Positions 11,026 through 22,803 of a stretch of 49,350 nt of DNA are shown here, piece by piece; the stretch's first letter is position 1; each line of letters starts with the position of its first letter. This DNA is from Welwitschia mirabilis. Taxonomy: Eukaryota; Gnetophyta; Gnetopsida; Welwitschiales. The position numbers and the translations under genes are program-made. The notes beneath the pieces are model-generated. The model was not told where the DNA came from and ran no database searches. It worked only from the letters and a program-made list of their open reading frames with translations. The stretch lies in assembly GCA_051453625.1 (NCBI GenBank), contig JBOZIK010000001.1, positions 152,949,013 through 152,998,362 on the forward strand, given 5' to 3'.

Positions 11026-11482
11026 TGTTGATATGTGAAGCCAAATTTATTATTTTTGTAATGTTCCTAATGTTATGTTTTACGTTGGCCCTACTTTAAT
11101 ATTGTAAAAGGAGGTTTCTATTTTAAAATCGTCCTTGGGGGCGTTAGGTAGAGATGGGACCCGTGTCAAAAGAAAGATGATACCCTTTTTAGGGTTTTGG
11201 CTTGTAGCGCTAATTGGCTATAACCCTTGGCCTATTTAATAGTAGTGTGAGGGTTGTTTGTAAGATAGAGAGTTGAGAGAGTTCTGTGAGGCATTCTTCC
11301 CTTAAGCGTGTTGTTGGTTTGAAGCCTGTTCTTGGCTTGTAATCTTTGAAGACGATAATAGAGCTTCACATTACTTTCCCGTGGTTTTTCCCCTCTTTGG
11401 GTGTTTTCACGTAAATTGTTTTGTCTCTTTGTTCTCTTGCTGCTTTCTTTATTTACTTTGTTATTGTGTATTTTCCGTAACA
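11026..11482 (+). repeat. RE-B 5' LTR
   Basis: It starts TGTTGATATGTGAAGCC and ends TTCCGTAACA, a TG...CA element. The 3' LTR of RE-D (26004-26430) aligns along its whole length. The preceding bases are AAAAA, a possible target duplication that cannot be tested because the right end is lost. Confidence 0.85.
11230..11243 (+). promoter_or_regulatory. Putative LTR TATA box of RE-B
   Basis: CCTATTTAATAG lies centrally in the LTR and is conserved at 26209-26220 in the RE-D LTR. The position fits a U3 promoter. Confidence 0.5.
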
Positions 11483-11483
11483 C

Positions 11484-11503
11484 TTGGTATTAGAGCCCTA
11501 GGT
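11484..11503 (+). other. RE-B primer-binding site
   Basis: TTGGTATTAGAGCC, two bases after the LTR end, matches the plant initiator-Met tRNA complement TGGTATCAGAGCC with one change. Confidence 0.85.
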
Positions 11504-11689
11504 TTGGAGCTCACATGGTTTGGCGATAAGCTTTGTGTCCGTGAACCTTGCGAGTGGACTAGAGCGAGCCTGCGCGTACAAGGCACATGCTCAAAATTTT
11601 TTGGTGTCTGTATAACACGTTTGGCATTTGTCTGTACAACCATACAATTAAATGATGATGGAGCATTTACAGATGAGCGACCGACTAAT

Positions 11690-12430
11690 TGGAGCTACAA
11701 TTGGGGCATATAGAAGATTTTGATGGAAGACATCCTTTCTCAAAAAGAATGTGACGTTGTCCTAAAGATTGAGGTAGATGCAAAGGCAACATCTGGAATT
11801 TTTGATGTAGAATGGCTAAAGAAGTACCCTAATGAAGAGTAGAAGAAACTTGATAGAAGGGTGCTTTCGTTGATTCGACCATGCCTTGGCAACAGGATTC
11901 TTCAATCCCATAGCAAAATTTCTACAATAGCCAAATTGTGATAGATTTTGGTGCAGAGGGATGATTAGCATACTAGTATGAACCAGTTTTATACTGTTAA
12001 TAAGGTCTTCAAAATGGAGATGAAAGAAGGTGTGTAATGTAAGCACACCTAGATGAGATGTAACGGGTTGTTCACACAGTTGGACAACCTAAGGGTAATG
12101 TTTGAAGAAAGCTTAAGGGTAATTGTGGTCCTTAGTTCCTTGCGTGATTCCTGGGAGACTGTTTGCACTACCTTGATGATTGCCTCGGATACTATGCCGC
12201 CTTTGAACACCATCTTTTCAAAGCTTCTGGATGCATACAAAACTAGGGCTATTAAGTCTGTTGGAGAAGCCCTTGTTTTTCATAGAGGACATTCTCAGAC
12301 CAGAGGAGGAGGATGTTGGCAAAGTAAGAGCAGAGGAAAATCCGTCAACAGAAGCATTGAACGTTGGCATTGCAAGAGGAAAGGCCCTTTACGAAAGGAT
12401 TGCTATAGCTTGAAAAACAAGCATAAATAG
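11690..12430 (+). pseudogene. RE-B gag pseudogene
   Basis: It reads KILMEDILSQKECD near 11715, then a capsid-like region (LSSLRDSWETVCTTL, about 12130-12180), a basic GRSQ-like tract and a zinc knuckle. The knuckle (WHCKRKG..RKDC, about 12365-12400) lacks its first Cys and has Pro in place of His. In-frame stops occur at several points before 12050. Confidence 0.75.
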
Positions 12431-12469
12431 AAGGAAGGGGCTAACCAACAGAACTAAGGAGGAGGAGAA

Positions 12470-12770
12470 GGGTTGAATGCAGAAGGAGATGTTGATGTTG
12501 TGTTGATTGCAGAAGCACAAGAGGTAAATGTTTCCCGATACTCTTGCCCTGATATTTGGATTTTTGATTTTGATGCTTCTTTTTATGTCTGCTCAGATGT
12601 TTCGATGTTTTCTCCATATAACAAAGTTTCAGAAAAGTATGTGTATCTGGGAGATGATCGACGCTGTGAGATTAAAGGAATTGGGTTTGTAATATTGCAA
12701 GTGATGGCAAAACACTGTTTCTTTAGGATGTTAGACATGTGCCCTAACTTGCTAAAAATTTAATCGTAGA
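12470..12770 (+). pseudogene. RE-B aspartic protease remnant
   Basis: An open stretch contains WIFDFDASFYVCSD, which aligns with the copia protease active-site region. The usual DSGAS is altered to DFDAS, so catalysis would be lost. The downstream segment YLGDDRRCEIKGIG corresponds to the flap region. Confidence 0.7.
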
Positions 12771-12779
12771 AGGTCAGTT

Positions 12780-13660
12780 AGATGCTGTTGGCTGTTCAGT
12801 TTTCTTTGGTGTAGGTGGCTGGAAGGTAACGAAAGGTGCCACGATGCTGGCGCGAGGATAGAAAGAAGGAACCTTGTACACTTTGCATGCCGACGTGGTG
12901 AAGCACAATGTTGCAGTTATTGGTGATGAAGACGTGTCTCTTTGGCATAAGAGACTTGGACATCTCAGTGAAATAGGCATGAAAGTTCTGAGTTCCAAAA
13001 ACTTGCTTCCAAAGTTTGACTTTGTTTCCTTAGATATCTGTAAGGATTGTGTTGTTGCCAGGCAAAATGTGTAAACTTTAAGAAATCCATTTCTAAAACT
13101 AAAAGCATTGGAAATTAGATTTGGTTTATTCCAATGTTGTTTGGTCTATGATAGTGACGTTCTTTGATGGAGCATTGTATCTTGTCACGTTTATTGATGA
13201 TTTTAGTTGAAAAACCTAGTTGTTTCCTATTCCCTCAAAAGCTGGAGTCTTTAATATTTTCAAACAATTTAAAGCTAGAGTCGAAAATGAATCGAGCTAT
13301 AAAACTAAACACCTGGTGACAGATAATTGAAGTGAATACACCTCTCGTGAGTTTGAGGTGTTCTGCAGAGATAATGGAATTATCCACTCAAAGACACCTC
13401 TATATACACCTTAAAAAATGGAGTGGCTGAAAGATATAATATGATTGTTTTAGAGAGGTTATGTTCATTGTTGCAGCAATCTAGAATTCCAAAACTTCTT
13501 TGGGCTGAAGCAGCCAACAAAGCTGCATATCTTATAAACAGGTCACCGCATTCAGCATTTCAACGAGGACAACTAGAGGTTGTGTGGAGTGGAAGGAAGC
13601 TATCTTTCTCTCACTTGAAAATGTTTAGTTATGAAGCATACACGCACCTATAGAACACAT
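12780..13660 (+). pseudogene. RE-B pre-integrase and integrase pseudogene
   Basis: The segment LWHKRLGHLSEIGMKVL, followed by CKDCVVARQ, forms the zinc-binding pre-integrase domain. ALYLVTFIDDFS (about 13170) holds the first catalytic Asp. The second motif reads VTDN followed by a stop, and the end segment LLWAEAANKAAYLINR (about 13500) is well kept. Several stops break the frame. Confidence 0.8.
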
Positions 13661-14058
13661 GAAAACTGGATGGGCATGTACGCAGGTGCGTTTTTTTGAG
13701 TTATGGGGGAGACAATTTGGGTTACAAGTCGTGGGATCCAATATACAAGAAGGTGATCAAATCACATGATGTGGTCTTTTGTGAATAGCAAATATTTTAC
13801 AAGTCACTGGAAGAGAACGAAAATGAGGGAGTTCCTAACTCTAACATTTTGTAAAAGCCTTTTAAAATTCCAGGTCACAATGATGATGGTAAAACAAGTA
13901 ATCCTCCTGATGACAAGAATGATGAAAATAAAAACAATCCACCTGAACTGCAACAACCTAATCTTTTAAAAGGTGAGGATGAAGGAGAGCCTCATACTCC
14001 TGCACATTGGATAAGAAGGTCTACTCGTACTAATAAAGCACCTGTTAGGTATTCTCCA

Positions 14059-14980
14059 TTGTTACATCATATCTTGTACATAGATAAAGGAGAACCTGAA
14101 ACATATCAAGAGGCCATTTCTTCGACTAACTCAGAGAAGTGGAATGTTGCAACGAAAGAAGAGTTAGATGCTTTAAGGCATAATGGTACATGGAATGTGG
14201 CTCCCTTGCCAGCTGGAAAACGTGCCTCACCTAATAGATGGATCTTCAGGATAAAGGAAGAGGCAAATGTAAAAGACTGTTAGAGTGCAAGATTGGTTGT
14301 AAAGGGTTTTAGCCATAAATCAGATATTGATTTTACTTCAATTTTTTCTCCAATCGTAAAGCATTCTTCTATCTGTCTTATTTTGTCTAGTGTTGTTGTC
14401 TTGAATCTTGAATTAGAGCAGTTGGATATTAAGACTACTTTTTTGCACGATAATCTTGAAGAAGAGATTTATATGAAATTGCCTGAAGGTTTCGAAACCA
14501 AAGAAAAGAACTTAGTCTATAGGTTGAACAGAAGTTTGTATGGCCTGAAACGGGCACTGAGGCAATGGTATAAGAAATTTGACAGCTTCATGCAAGAACA
14601 AAAATATAGAAAGAGTGACTTTAGATCACTATATTCATCTCCGTGGATAGGTTTTTTGTAAGATTGTTATTTTATTACTATACGTTGATGATATGCTTGT
14701 TGCTGAAAATGACATACAGGAAATTAAGAGGCTGAAAAAGGAGATGGGAAAATGCCTTGCAGCCAAGCACTTGGGTCCTGCAAAACAGATTCTTGGAATA
14801 AAAATTTCCAAGGAAAGATCATGTGAAAAACTGTGGCTTAATCAGTCTGATTACATTGGCAAAGTATTAAAGCATTTTAACGTAGTTGATTGTAAACCGG
14901 TTGGAAAACCATTAGCAAGTCACTTTCAATTGTCTCTGAAGGATTGCCCAAAAACAGAAGCGGGATAGGAAAGAATGGAA
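14059..14980 (+). pseudogene. RE-B reverse transcriptase pseudogene
   Basis: Open blocks separated by stops read EPETYQEAISS, WNVATKEELDAL, LVVKGFSHKSDIDFTSIFSP, EQLDIKTTFLHDNLEEEIYM and LNRSLYGLKRALRQWYKKFD. The catalytic YVDD is intact at 14681-14692. The order and motifs are those of Ty1/copia RT. A short frame change lies between the last two blocks. Confidence 0.85.
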
Positions 14981-14984
14981 ATAG

Positions 14985-15645
14985 TTCCTTATACTTTAGC
15001 TGTTGGAAGCCTAATGTATGCTATGGTCTACACAAGACCAAATATTTCATATGCAGTGGGAGCGGTCTCACATTTCATTATCAACCCAGGCCCAAAGCAT
15101 TAGGAAGCTGTAAAATGGATCTTGCACTATCTAAAAGGCACACAGAATTTCTGCCTGAGTTTTGGTCATACTGGATTAGATGTTGTTGGTTATGTGGATC
15201 CTAATTATGCTCAATGTAAAGATACAAGAAAGTCCATTTCTGGTTATGTTTTCTTGATGGGAGGTGGTCCTGTTAGTTAGATGTCTCGTTTGCAAAAAGA
15301 TGTGACTTTGTCAACTACAGAAGCAAAGGACATAGCTCGGACAAAGGCAACCAAAGAAATGATCTGGCTAAAACATTGCTTAATTGGTTTGAATTGAAAC
15401 AGCAGCACTATATGATTTATTGTGATAGTCAAAATGCCATTCATTTGGCAAAGAATGTTGCTTGCCATGCTCAAACAAAGCACACTCATGTGAGGGATCA
15501 CTTCATCACGAAAGCATATGGGGAGAAGAAGCTGGATGTTCACAAAATCCACACACAAGCGAATGCTGCACATTTCTTGACCAAGGTTGTTACCGGAGAT
15601 AAACATCGGCAATGTTGTCATTGCATACACCTGGACACGTGATCT
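14985..15645 (+). pseudogene. RE-B RNase H pseudogene
   Basis: Fragments include the PNISYAVGAVSHF-type segment, VVGYVDPNYAQCKDTRKS, TTEAKDIA (near 15315) and YCDSQNAIHLAKN (near 15420). Stops interrupt all frames. Confidence 0.8.
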
Positions 15646-15713
15646 AAGCAAGCTTGAAAAAGAGTGCATCTCTGCACTTGAAGATGTGCTTGATTTATCT
15701 TCAAGTAGGAGAA

Positions 15714-15850
15714 TATTAATGAGTAAAGCCAAAATTTATTATTCTTGTAATGTCCCTAATGTTATGTTTTATGTTGGCCCCACTTTAATATTGTAAAAGG
15801 AAGTTTCTATTTTGAAACTGTCCTAGAGATGGGACACATGAAAAAGGTAT
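15714..15850 (+). repeat. RE-B 3' LTR, truncated to its first ~135 bp
   Basis: It starts TATTAATGAGTAAAGCC, equivalent to TGTTGATATGTGAAGCC, and matches the 5' LTR through AATATTGTAAAAGG and GAGATGGGAC. A ~15-bp internal deletion is present and homology ends near 15850. Confidence 0.8.
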
Positions 15851-15859
15851 TTGCCTTCT

Positions 15860-17430
15860 TTCCATTATATTTTGCTTACAATGGGTGGAGAACCTGAAAC
15901 CTTTGCAAAAGCAAGGTCCTCACATGATGCTGAAAATGGGGAAATGCAATGGTTGGATAATGGAGATCCCTCTATCAAAACAAGACTCGGCATCTTGTAC
16001 CCTTACTTAAAGGAAGGAAGCCTTCTCTAGCAAGTGGGTTTACAGAATTAAAACATAGTCAAATGGTTTAAAGACTTGCAAGGCAAAGGTGGTGTTGAAA
16101 GATTTTGCACAAAAACCAGATATAGAATTTACTGAAAATTTTCACTGAATGTAAGTCACTCTCCTATCCGAATTGTTTTGACTTTTGTTGTTTAGATTTG
16201 GAATTGGAACAGCTAGATGTGAAAACAAAGTTCTTGTGTGGGAATCTTGAAGGGAAGGTACATATGAAAGTGCACAAATGTTTTATCGATGCTTAATATA
16301 CCAATTGTATATGCAGGCTGAAGAAAGCTTGGATGCACTAAAACAGCGGTACAAGTTGAGTGCATTCATGATAAACCTGCACTAACATAGAAGCACTTTT
16401 AATCAATGTATATACTTTATTAATGCAAATCGAAAGCAAACTTTCCATTCTTCTGTTTTAAGTTTGATAATATACTTACTGCTGGAAATGACGGGGTTAA
16501 AAACAATAGACTGAAGAATAAAATGAGTATGCGGTTTGCCATGATAAATGTGGAAGTGGCAAAACAAATTCTTGGCACGAAAATCTTTGGAAACAGAAGC
16601 ATGAGAAAACTATGGGTAACTCAAGCTAATTATATAGTAAAATAATTTGGCACATATTGGCATGCCAAATGCCAAACATGTGAAAACGCCTTTGGCTTCC
16701 CATCTTCAGCAGTCCAAAGTTGCTTGCGCAGATTCAAAATAGGAGGCGAAGGGACGAAAAAAATGTCCCCTGAATAACCACTGGTGGGTCACTTATGTAT
16801 GGCATGATATGTTCTCATCCTGATGTTGTTAGTATTGTTCATAAGTTTACAAGCAATTTTCGGTGGAAAAATTGGCAATAGGTAAAGTGGATATTGAGAT
16901 AATTGAAGGGCACACGGTGTGCAAGCCTATACTTTGATGGAGGAAATTTAATGTCCATGGTTATGTGGATGCTAATTTTACATCTGGTTGGAACACCAGA
17001 AGATCTACAACAAGCTATAGATTTGTTTTATGTGGTGAAGTGATCAGCTGTTAATCAAGGCTACAGCATATGGTAGGATGTCCACCACAGAAGCAGGGTA
17101 GGTAGCATCGTCTGAAGCTTGCATGGAAATGCTGTGGCTGCACGATTTTCCTAGCTCTCTTAGGCAAAAACAGCATGAACACATTATGTATTCTGACAGC
17201 CAAAGTGCCATCTTCTTGGCCAAGAACGCTGCATATCATGGAAGGACAAAATGTATAGATATAAAATTTCATTTTATTAGGAAAGTGGTAGAGAGCTTGA
17301 TGCATATTTAGAAAATTGACAACAGACAGAACGTGGTCGGTATCATGAAAAAAACAATAGAAACAAAGAACCATAACATCTGCAAGAAACAGCTGAGGAT
17401 AGTTGGGACACAAGGAATGGGGATCTGAAC
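15860..17430 (+). pseudogene. RE-C: copia RT/RNase H relic of a different lineage
   Basis: It begins GGEPETFAKA (RT start), continues with a DLELEQLDVKTKFL-type region near 16190 and a DNILTA-like remnant of YVDD near 16465. It ends in RNase H: TEAG..ASSEACMEMLWLHDF, then YSDSQSAIFLAKNAAYHGRTK (17190-17250). There are many stops. Its sequence is clearly different from RE-A, RE-B and RE-D. Confidence 0.7.
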
Positions 17431-18199
17431 AGTGCATCACTTGTTTTCTTGAAGGCTAGACAGATTTCTTATCCATGTATATTACAAAATGATGTGAAAA
17501 CAACCAAAAGTTCCTGAATTTTCATGTTTGCTTACACAAATTTAGGATTTTCGACCTAAAAAAGAACTGTTATTCTATTGTGCTTCAATTTCTCTGTAAT
17601 ATCTCCACAATTTTCTTTCTTTGTTGCCACCCAGCAATCATTCTTGGATTCCACTTTGATATGAAAATGTTTTGTTCCCACCTGATTTCCACTACACCAT
17701 TAGCTGCACATTTCCATACAAGAATCACTGTGCTTGCTATTAAGATGCAGATTGAAACGATTCCATATAGCCCTTCAGTGTATTTGTATGATTCACACAC
17801 CCAGATTTATGCAATGGGAATTTTTAGGACATTACATAAGCAATCCATAATGGACTCACTCGCAAAAAAGGAAATGGACCTTGACTCTTCATGGTGATGC
17901 TATCAGTTTAACGTCTCAGTTACAGCCATTACAAACTTGCCTGAAGCAAACAAGGAAACACTTCAGTTTAAATGTTTTCAATAGATGCTTCACAGATGTC
18001 TGGACAGATGTCATGTGTTTTGTGACTCTTAAGAGTGCTATTCAGTAACAGAGGCGTAAGCAAAAACCACTTAAAACTAGTGTGTCCCTTGGAAATTTTC
18101 TCGAAGAGATACAAGACTTCTCTACAAGTGGCAGAGTGTCATATTTGTAAAGCCATCACTGGCCATTTATGGTATGCCACCAAGGGTATGCAATATGTG

Positions 18200-18240
18200 T
18201 TACAATTTATATCAGTTAATCACAATTTATATCAGTTAAT
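18200..18240. repeat. 20-bp tandem duplication
   Basis: ACAATTTATATCAGTTAAT occurs twice head to tail with a 20-bp period (18201-18220 and 18221-18240). Confidence 0.85.
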
Positions 18241-18323
18241 CACAAACCATGTGCGGTGTGCCACCACTGGTATATATCTTGGAGTTCTTGAAATAAGATG
18301 TTTATGGCAGTGACTCTGTATGC

Positions 18324-18533
18324 TGTTGATGAAGAGTTTTGGTTCTGGCTAGAAGGGCATCCCCTGTATTAAGAGAATAGCAGTGAAAAAAAAAAAGGAA
18401 GCAGAAGAGAAAAACATGCATGCAGGGAACACGTACATAATGGTACTTGTTAATAAATATTGGATTTTGATTCAGAAAATTATGTCACTGTCTTATGGGT
18501 TTATGTTTTCCTCACAACTGGCATCAAAGCCTG
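18324..18533 (+). repeat. Possible LTR end followed by a primer-binding-site match
   Basis: CTCACA at 18511-18516 is followed by ACTGGCATCAAAGCCTG, which resembles the initiator-Met primer site TGGTATCAGAGCC. Upstream, TGTTGATGAAG at 18324 could be the LTR start. No partner LTR was found, so this is tentative. Confidence 0.35.
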
Positions 18534-19700
18534 TGTTCCCCGTGCACAAGTTTCAATAAATTTTGTATTTACCAATCTATGCCTTACCCAACTTTTATTT
18601 TCCATTAAGAAGTATGAACTCATACAGCTGAACTGATAGCCACCTCAATTCCCATATTGGCAGTGAGGTGTGAAAGAAGCATTCCAAACATTATTTTGGG
18701 TTATGTTTTGCATTTCCTTGAAATATTGCCAATAAGTTATACTGTTGTTACACTATTGAAGAATGAAACTACAACCTGACATCAGCTGATGGCAAACACT
18801 GGTGTTGAATGCTGATAACTAGTGATTAGCCATCAAAATCAACAACTAATCACCAAATATTTAAAAAGAAGAAAAGGAAGCAGCATTTAAAAAACAATTA
18901 TTGGTACCCAAAAACTCTTCTTTCTTTAGTCTTCCCCTATGCTGTGAGACACCTTCTGACCCTTATTACCTCTTCATCATGATTTATTGCCTCAAAGTTG
19001 AGAAACTATAAATCTACATCCCACAGATTTCAAAATTTTAAAGCAAACGCATCATTCTGAATTTAAAAGTAGCCCATTTTCATGTTTCATGACTTTGAAA
19101 CCCTTCTTTGGAAGTCGAAACCAGTTTGCTTTTCTTAAATTTGCTTTCAAATTATTTTCTTTCGAGTTTTTTGAAAAAGGTTGATTTTTAAACCCTTCAT
19201 CATTCAAATGTCATAAACTAGAGAACGGTTTATGGGAATTGAGTAGGATTTTAAGTTTATTTCAATTCTAATTAGTTTTTTAAGATTTAAATGCTTTATG
19301 TTTTGAAAATTTAATTTATGAAAGACGATTTCAATCACGGAATTGTCAATAAAATGCCCAATGAGGTTCCTTCAAAAAGAACTGAAACCATTCTTTCCAC
19401 TATCGCTGTAACCAATGTTTCATTTTCCCAACTTTGGCTAGCGTCACAAGCAAGGATGATTCCAAGGGCTCATGATATCCGAATCGGACTCAATTTCTCA
19501 GTATATGATAGCAATACCAATCTTCAATGTGTGGCAAAAAAAGTCTTGTATGGCTAATCTAGCAAGAACTTTTTGAAAATAAAATGCAAATACAAGATAA
19601 TTATGAGAGTGCTGCAACGTGAAGAACATAGTACAGGACAAACAAATGAGACCAGTGTCAATATCATCCTTGGGACCATGAAGAATATTTTGCTCCAGAT

Positions 19701-19760
19701 TTCTTTTTTTATTTTTATTTTTCTTTTTCTTTTTTCTTCTTCTTTTTTTTTTTTGTTTTA
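19701..19760. repeat. T-rich low-complexity tract
   Basis: A ~60-bp run consists almost only of T with scattered C and A. It could be a microsatellite or the tail of a minus-strand retroposon. Confidence 0.7.
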
Positions 19761-20359
19761 AGAGTTTAAACAATGTTTGCTAAACAACTATGCATGTTCT
19801 TTAAATGTCTCAGAGTCCCTCCAAGGGATAACCAATATCTCAAGGATTTCAATTATGTTCCAAAATTTTTGAAAACTTGTTCTTATTTGCCTCTGTCCAT
19901 ACCATACTGACACCTTTCTCAAACCAGGTCCATATCTTTCTGGGGCACAGTCAGACATGAATCTGGGTACGCACGACATGTTCTCAAATTTCTTTCAATT
20001 TGTTTGCACAATTGAACATTAAGCTGATCCAGAAACACTAAATGACGCATAGGTTTGGTGTAGTGTTATGGAAACACATTTCCTTGTCTGGGAACATTTT
20101 CCTTCCAGAGAGCTAAATATATGATGGAAGGTTAGTAAGTTGCAGGAACTATATTAGCTTTTATATACAAAAGTTGTACCTTTAAATACAGTCTTTTTCC
20201 AAAGCGTACAAATGGTAAAACTGAAGACATGGTACGAGCCTTCAATTTTAAGCTCTAAAGACTTATTGTTAAAATAACAACTGAACATCAATCATGGCTA
20301 TATAAAATATCAATTTATGTTAACATGCAACTGATTACAGTGCATAATGATTAATTTAC

Positions 20360-22803
20360 CTCGCAGCTATCAAGAATCAGAGTATTAAGCATTGGACATC
20401 CTCCACCATCACTGAAGATTTTGCAGATTGAATTATTCAACATCACACATTCAGTAAGGTCAATTTCACGTAGTTGAAGACAATTCAATGCCATGGTTGT
20501 CAAGCTAACTTGTTTCTGAAGTACTAATTTCTGATGCACAAGACAGATAGACTGTCATTATTATATACTCACAATTTATGTGAAATGCAAAAAAGCTAGC
20601 AAGTACAAGTGAAAGCAAAATCTTTAGAGCAATGATCCCTTTGAAATAACCTGTAGATCACTTGAAGTAATATCAATGCGATTGAGAACTTCACAATGTG
20701 AGACATTTACTGAAGAAAGTTCTGGGCACCGTAAGTTCAACTCTACAAACCTACAAAGCATAACCACAATTACTGCTTACGTAGCCATGTATTGTAAAAT
20801 TTAACTTTAAAAACAGAATTTAAAACTAGCCACACATACTTTTTGCAGTTGACTAGACTTATATCCTTTAGATGAGGTAGATCCAATGAGACTGATGTTA
20901 GGAGCCAGCACATGTCAAGTTGTAATGTCTGCTCAATATTTTGAATTGAATTGGTGTTACAGCCAATTATATCCATATGTTTAAAACAAAATTAAATTTA
21001 AAACTTACCTGAAGCATAAGGCAATGTGATAAATATACCATTGAGGATGCATTAATACCCTCGCAATTTTGAAGTTTGATCTCAGTCAACATTGGCAAAC
21101 GGACATTCTTGCAATAATAGAAACAAAAGCTTTTTCTCAATATGGAGAATCAAATACGAGCATTCCCACAATATATAATAAAGAAATAAGTATCATCCTA
21201 TAATGCAAAGGAAGAAATTTGATTGCTTATGTGTTTCAAAACTAGAGCAAAAGAAATATAATTACATCAAGAGAAATATTTGGGCAGTATGATGCATCAA
21301 GGACACAGAGACTAGAGCAAGCGTGGGCTATTTCTCTAAGTGTATCATCAGTCACAGAAGAACATTTGGAGATGTCAAGAGAATATAGCAATGGACATGA
21401 AATTGCCACATGACGAACACCTGCATCAGAAAGCTTGTTACAAAAAGCAACATTAAGTATGCGGAGTTGAGGGCATGCCACTGTGGCATGGACCATTGTT
21501 GAACGTGTAAGCCATAGGGCCTCTAGCTGTGGACATCTGCAAGTTGTCATAAAATTTACTACAATAAGTGCTACCATAAAAGATATCAGCTTTAAAACAT
21601 ATCAATCAAACCATAATTTGGGACTTCATTTTTCATCAAATACCTGACTGAGACACGGACAACCCGGCACTTTGTAATTTGGAGATGACGTAAAGAATCA
21701 TGATAAACATGAATCTCCTGAGTACCATTTCCTAAGGTAGCATTATCAATGACTAACCTATTTAATGCAGGAAAAGACTCCAGCCCATCAAACAAAGCTT
21801 CACTTAAGGGGACGTCACCTAGAATCAACACTTCAAGATTCCTGTATGTTGGAGATTTGGAAACCATAAAAGTTAAGGAGTGAAAAAGGATAATATGCTA
21901 TTTACAAAGAGAAAAAGACCAAACATTTAGGTCCTGATAACAGTTGAAAATGTTACCTCAGCATGTGCATTGCTTCACGAGCAAGTTCATCAGCATATGA
22001 AGCTCCTCGAACATTGAGTTTAATAGCTTTTGGATACTTCTGATACATTTGAGCAACTATACAAAAAATGATAAATGGATGAGAGTATAATTCTGGCATT
22101 TCATTTTCTCTGAGTCATCCACTTTAAGAATCATTGGATTAAGGTACCTTGTTGCCTGGATATGTTGCGTTTTTCAAAGTTTAATGATTTCCAGAAATCT
22201 TCATGTGCACTAGCAGCTCTCCACTGCCTACAAACCCTTGCAGCCTGACACAAATCCAGTTGACCCAAGAAAGAAAATACCTACAATTGCATTTTCATGT
22301 CATTTCAGTAATATATCATACAGATACAGTCAGCTTACAGCTAAGGAAAGTACTGGGATGACTTTTACTTTTAGGAGGTGTCACTGACAAAGAACAGTTC
22401 AAAGCTTTCTTTACTGTCATGAGTATTTCAGTTGTTTTCTCATTGCCATTTAAAAAAAGAAAATTAGAGTTTTACATTTACAGAAATTCAACAGCCTCTT
22501 AAAACCAACACCTTTCCAAATACTCTCCTCTACAAGGGTCAAACATACAAAAAGCATACCATGTGAAGCAAATCATCTGTAAGATCCATTCTGGTATCTA
22601 GGTCATCTCTGCTATCCATAATACCACAGTCATCCTTATCAACACCAATACTACAAGAGTCCATAGGTTCTTCCACATGAGTATCATCTGGCAATGATAT
22701 CTGGACACCAGATCTCAAGGTGGCATTTGAAAGACTAGATTCTGTCTCATATAAAGAACTAGGCCCCACAACCTCCTGGGAAGCTCCGCTAATGTGCACT
22801 AAT
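20360..22803 (-). CDS. FBL15: F-box/LRR-repeat protein 15 (SLOW MOTION-type), nine consecutive exons, both gene ends missing
   Basis: FBL15/SLOMO proteins are substrate receptors of SCF ubiquitin ligases; Arabidopsis SLOMO affects leaf-initiation timing and auxin level in the shoot apex. Exons, 5' to 3' on the minus strand: 22803-22560, 22280-22148, 22056-21957, 21841-21644, 21536-21266, 21107-21009, 20928-20840, 20750-20651, 20530-20360. All have GT/AG borders, compatible phases and no stops (468 codons). The acidic N-terminal part leads into the F-box (MDLTDDLLHM, then VFSFLGQLDLCQAARVCRQW and AHEDFW), split by an intron after the Met. Leucine-rich repeats follow: NLEVLIL, ITKCRVVRVSVRCPQLEALWL, ISCPLLYSLDISKCSSVTDDTLREIA, LDASYCPNISLD, KIFSDGGGCPMLNTLILDSCE. 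Family members have nearly 1,000 residues, so about half is absent: the extreme N-terminus and the C-terminal repeats. This looks like a real gene with long outer introns, or a gene broken by insertions. Confidence 0.93.

Larger units (their letters stand above)
11026..15850 (+). mobile_element. RE-B: Ty1/copia retrotransposon, 3' LTR truncated
   Basis: The 457-bp 5' LTR is followed by an initiator-Met primer site, then gag, protease, pre-integrase, integrase, RT and RNase H. The 3' LTR begins at 15714 but is cut off after ~135 bp, where RE-C sequence begins. It is the best-preserved + strand copia copy here, but every domain carries stop codons. It belongs to the same family as RE-D, whose LTR it closely matches by eye. 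Confidence 0.85.
17431..20350. other. Non-coding, AT-rich stretch between RE-C and the F-box/LRR exons
   Basis: Apart from the repeats listed separately I recognise no gene. If the F-box/LRR gene is intact, its next intron or its missing 3' exons would have to lie here or beyond. I did not find the expected leucine-rich-repeat coding on the minus strand. Confidence 0.4.

Noticed and set aside
19318-19557. 79-codon + strand frame with plausible composition
   Set aside because: No splice context, family motif or second conserved block was found; the length is unremarkable in AT-rich DNA.
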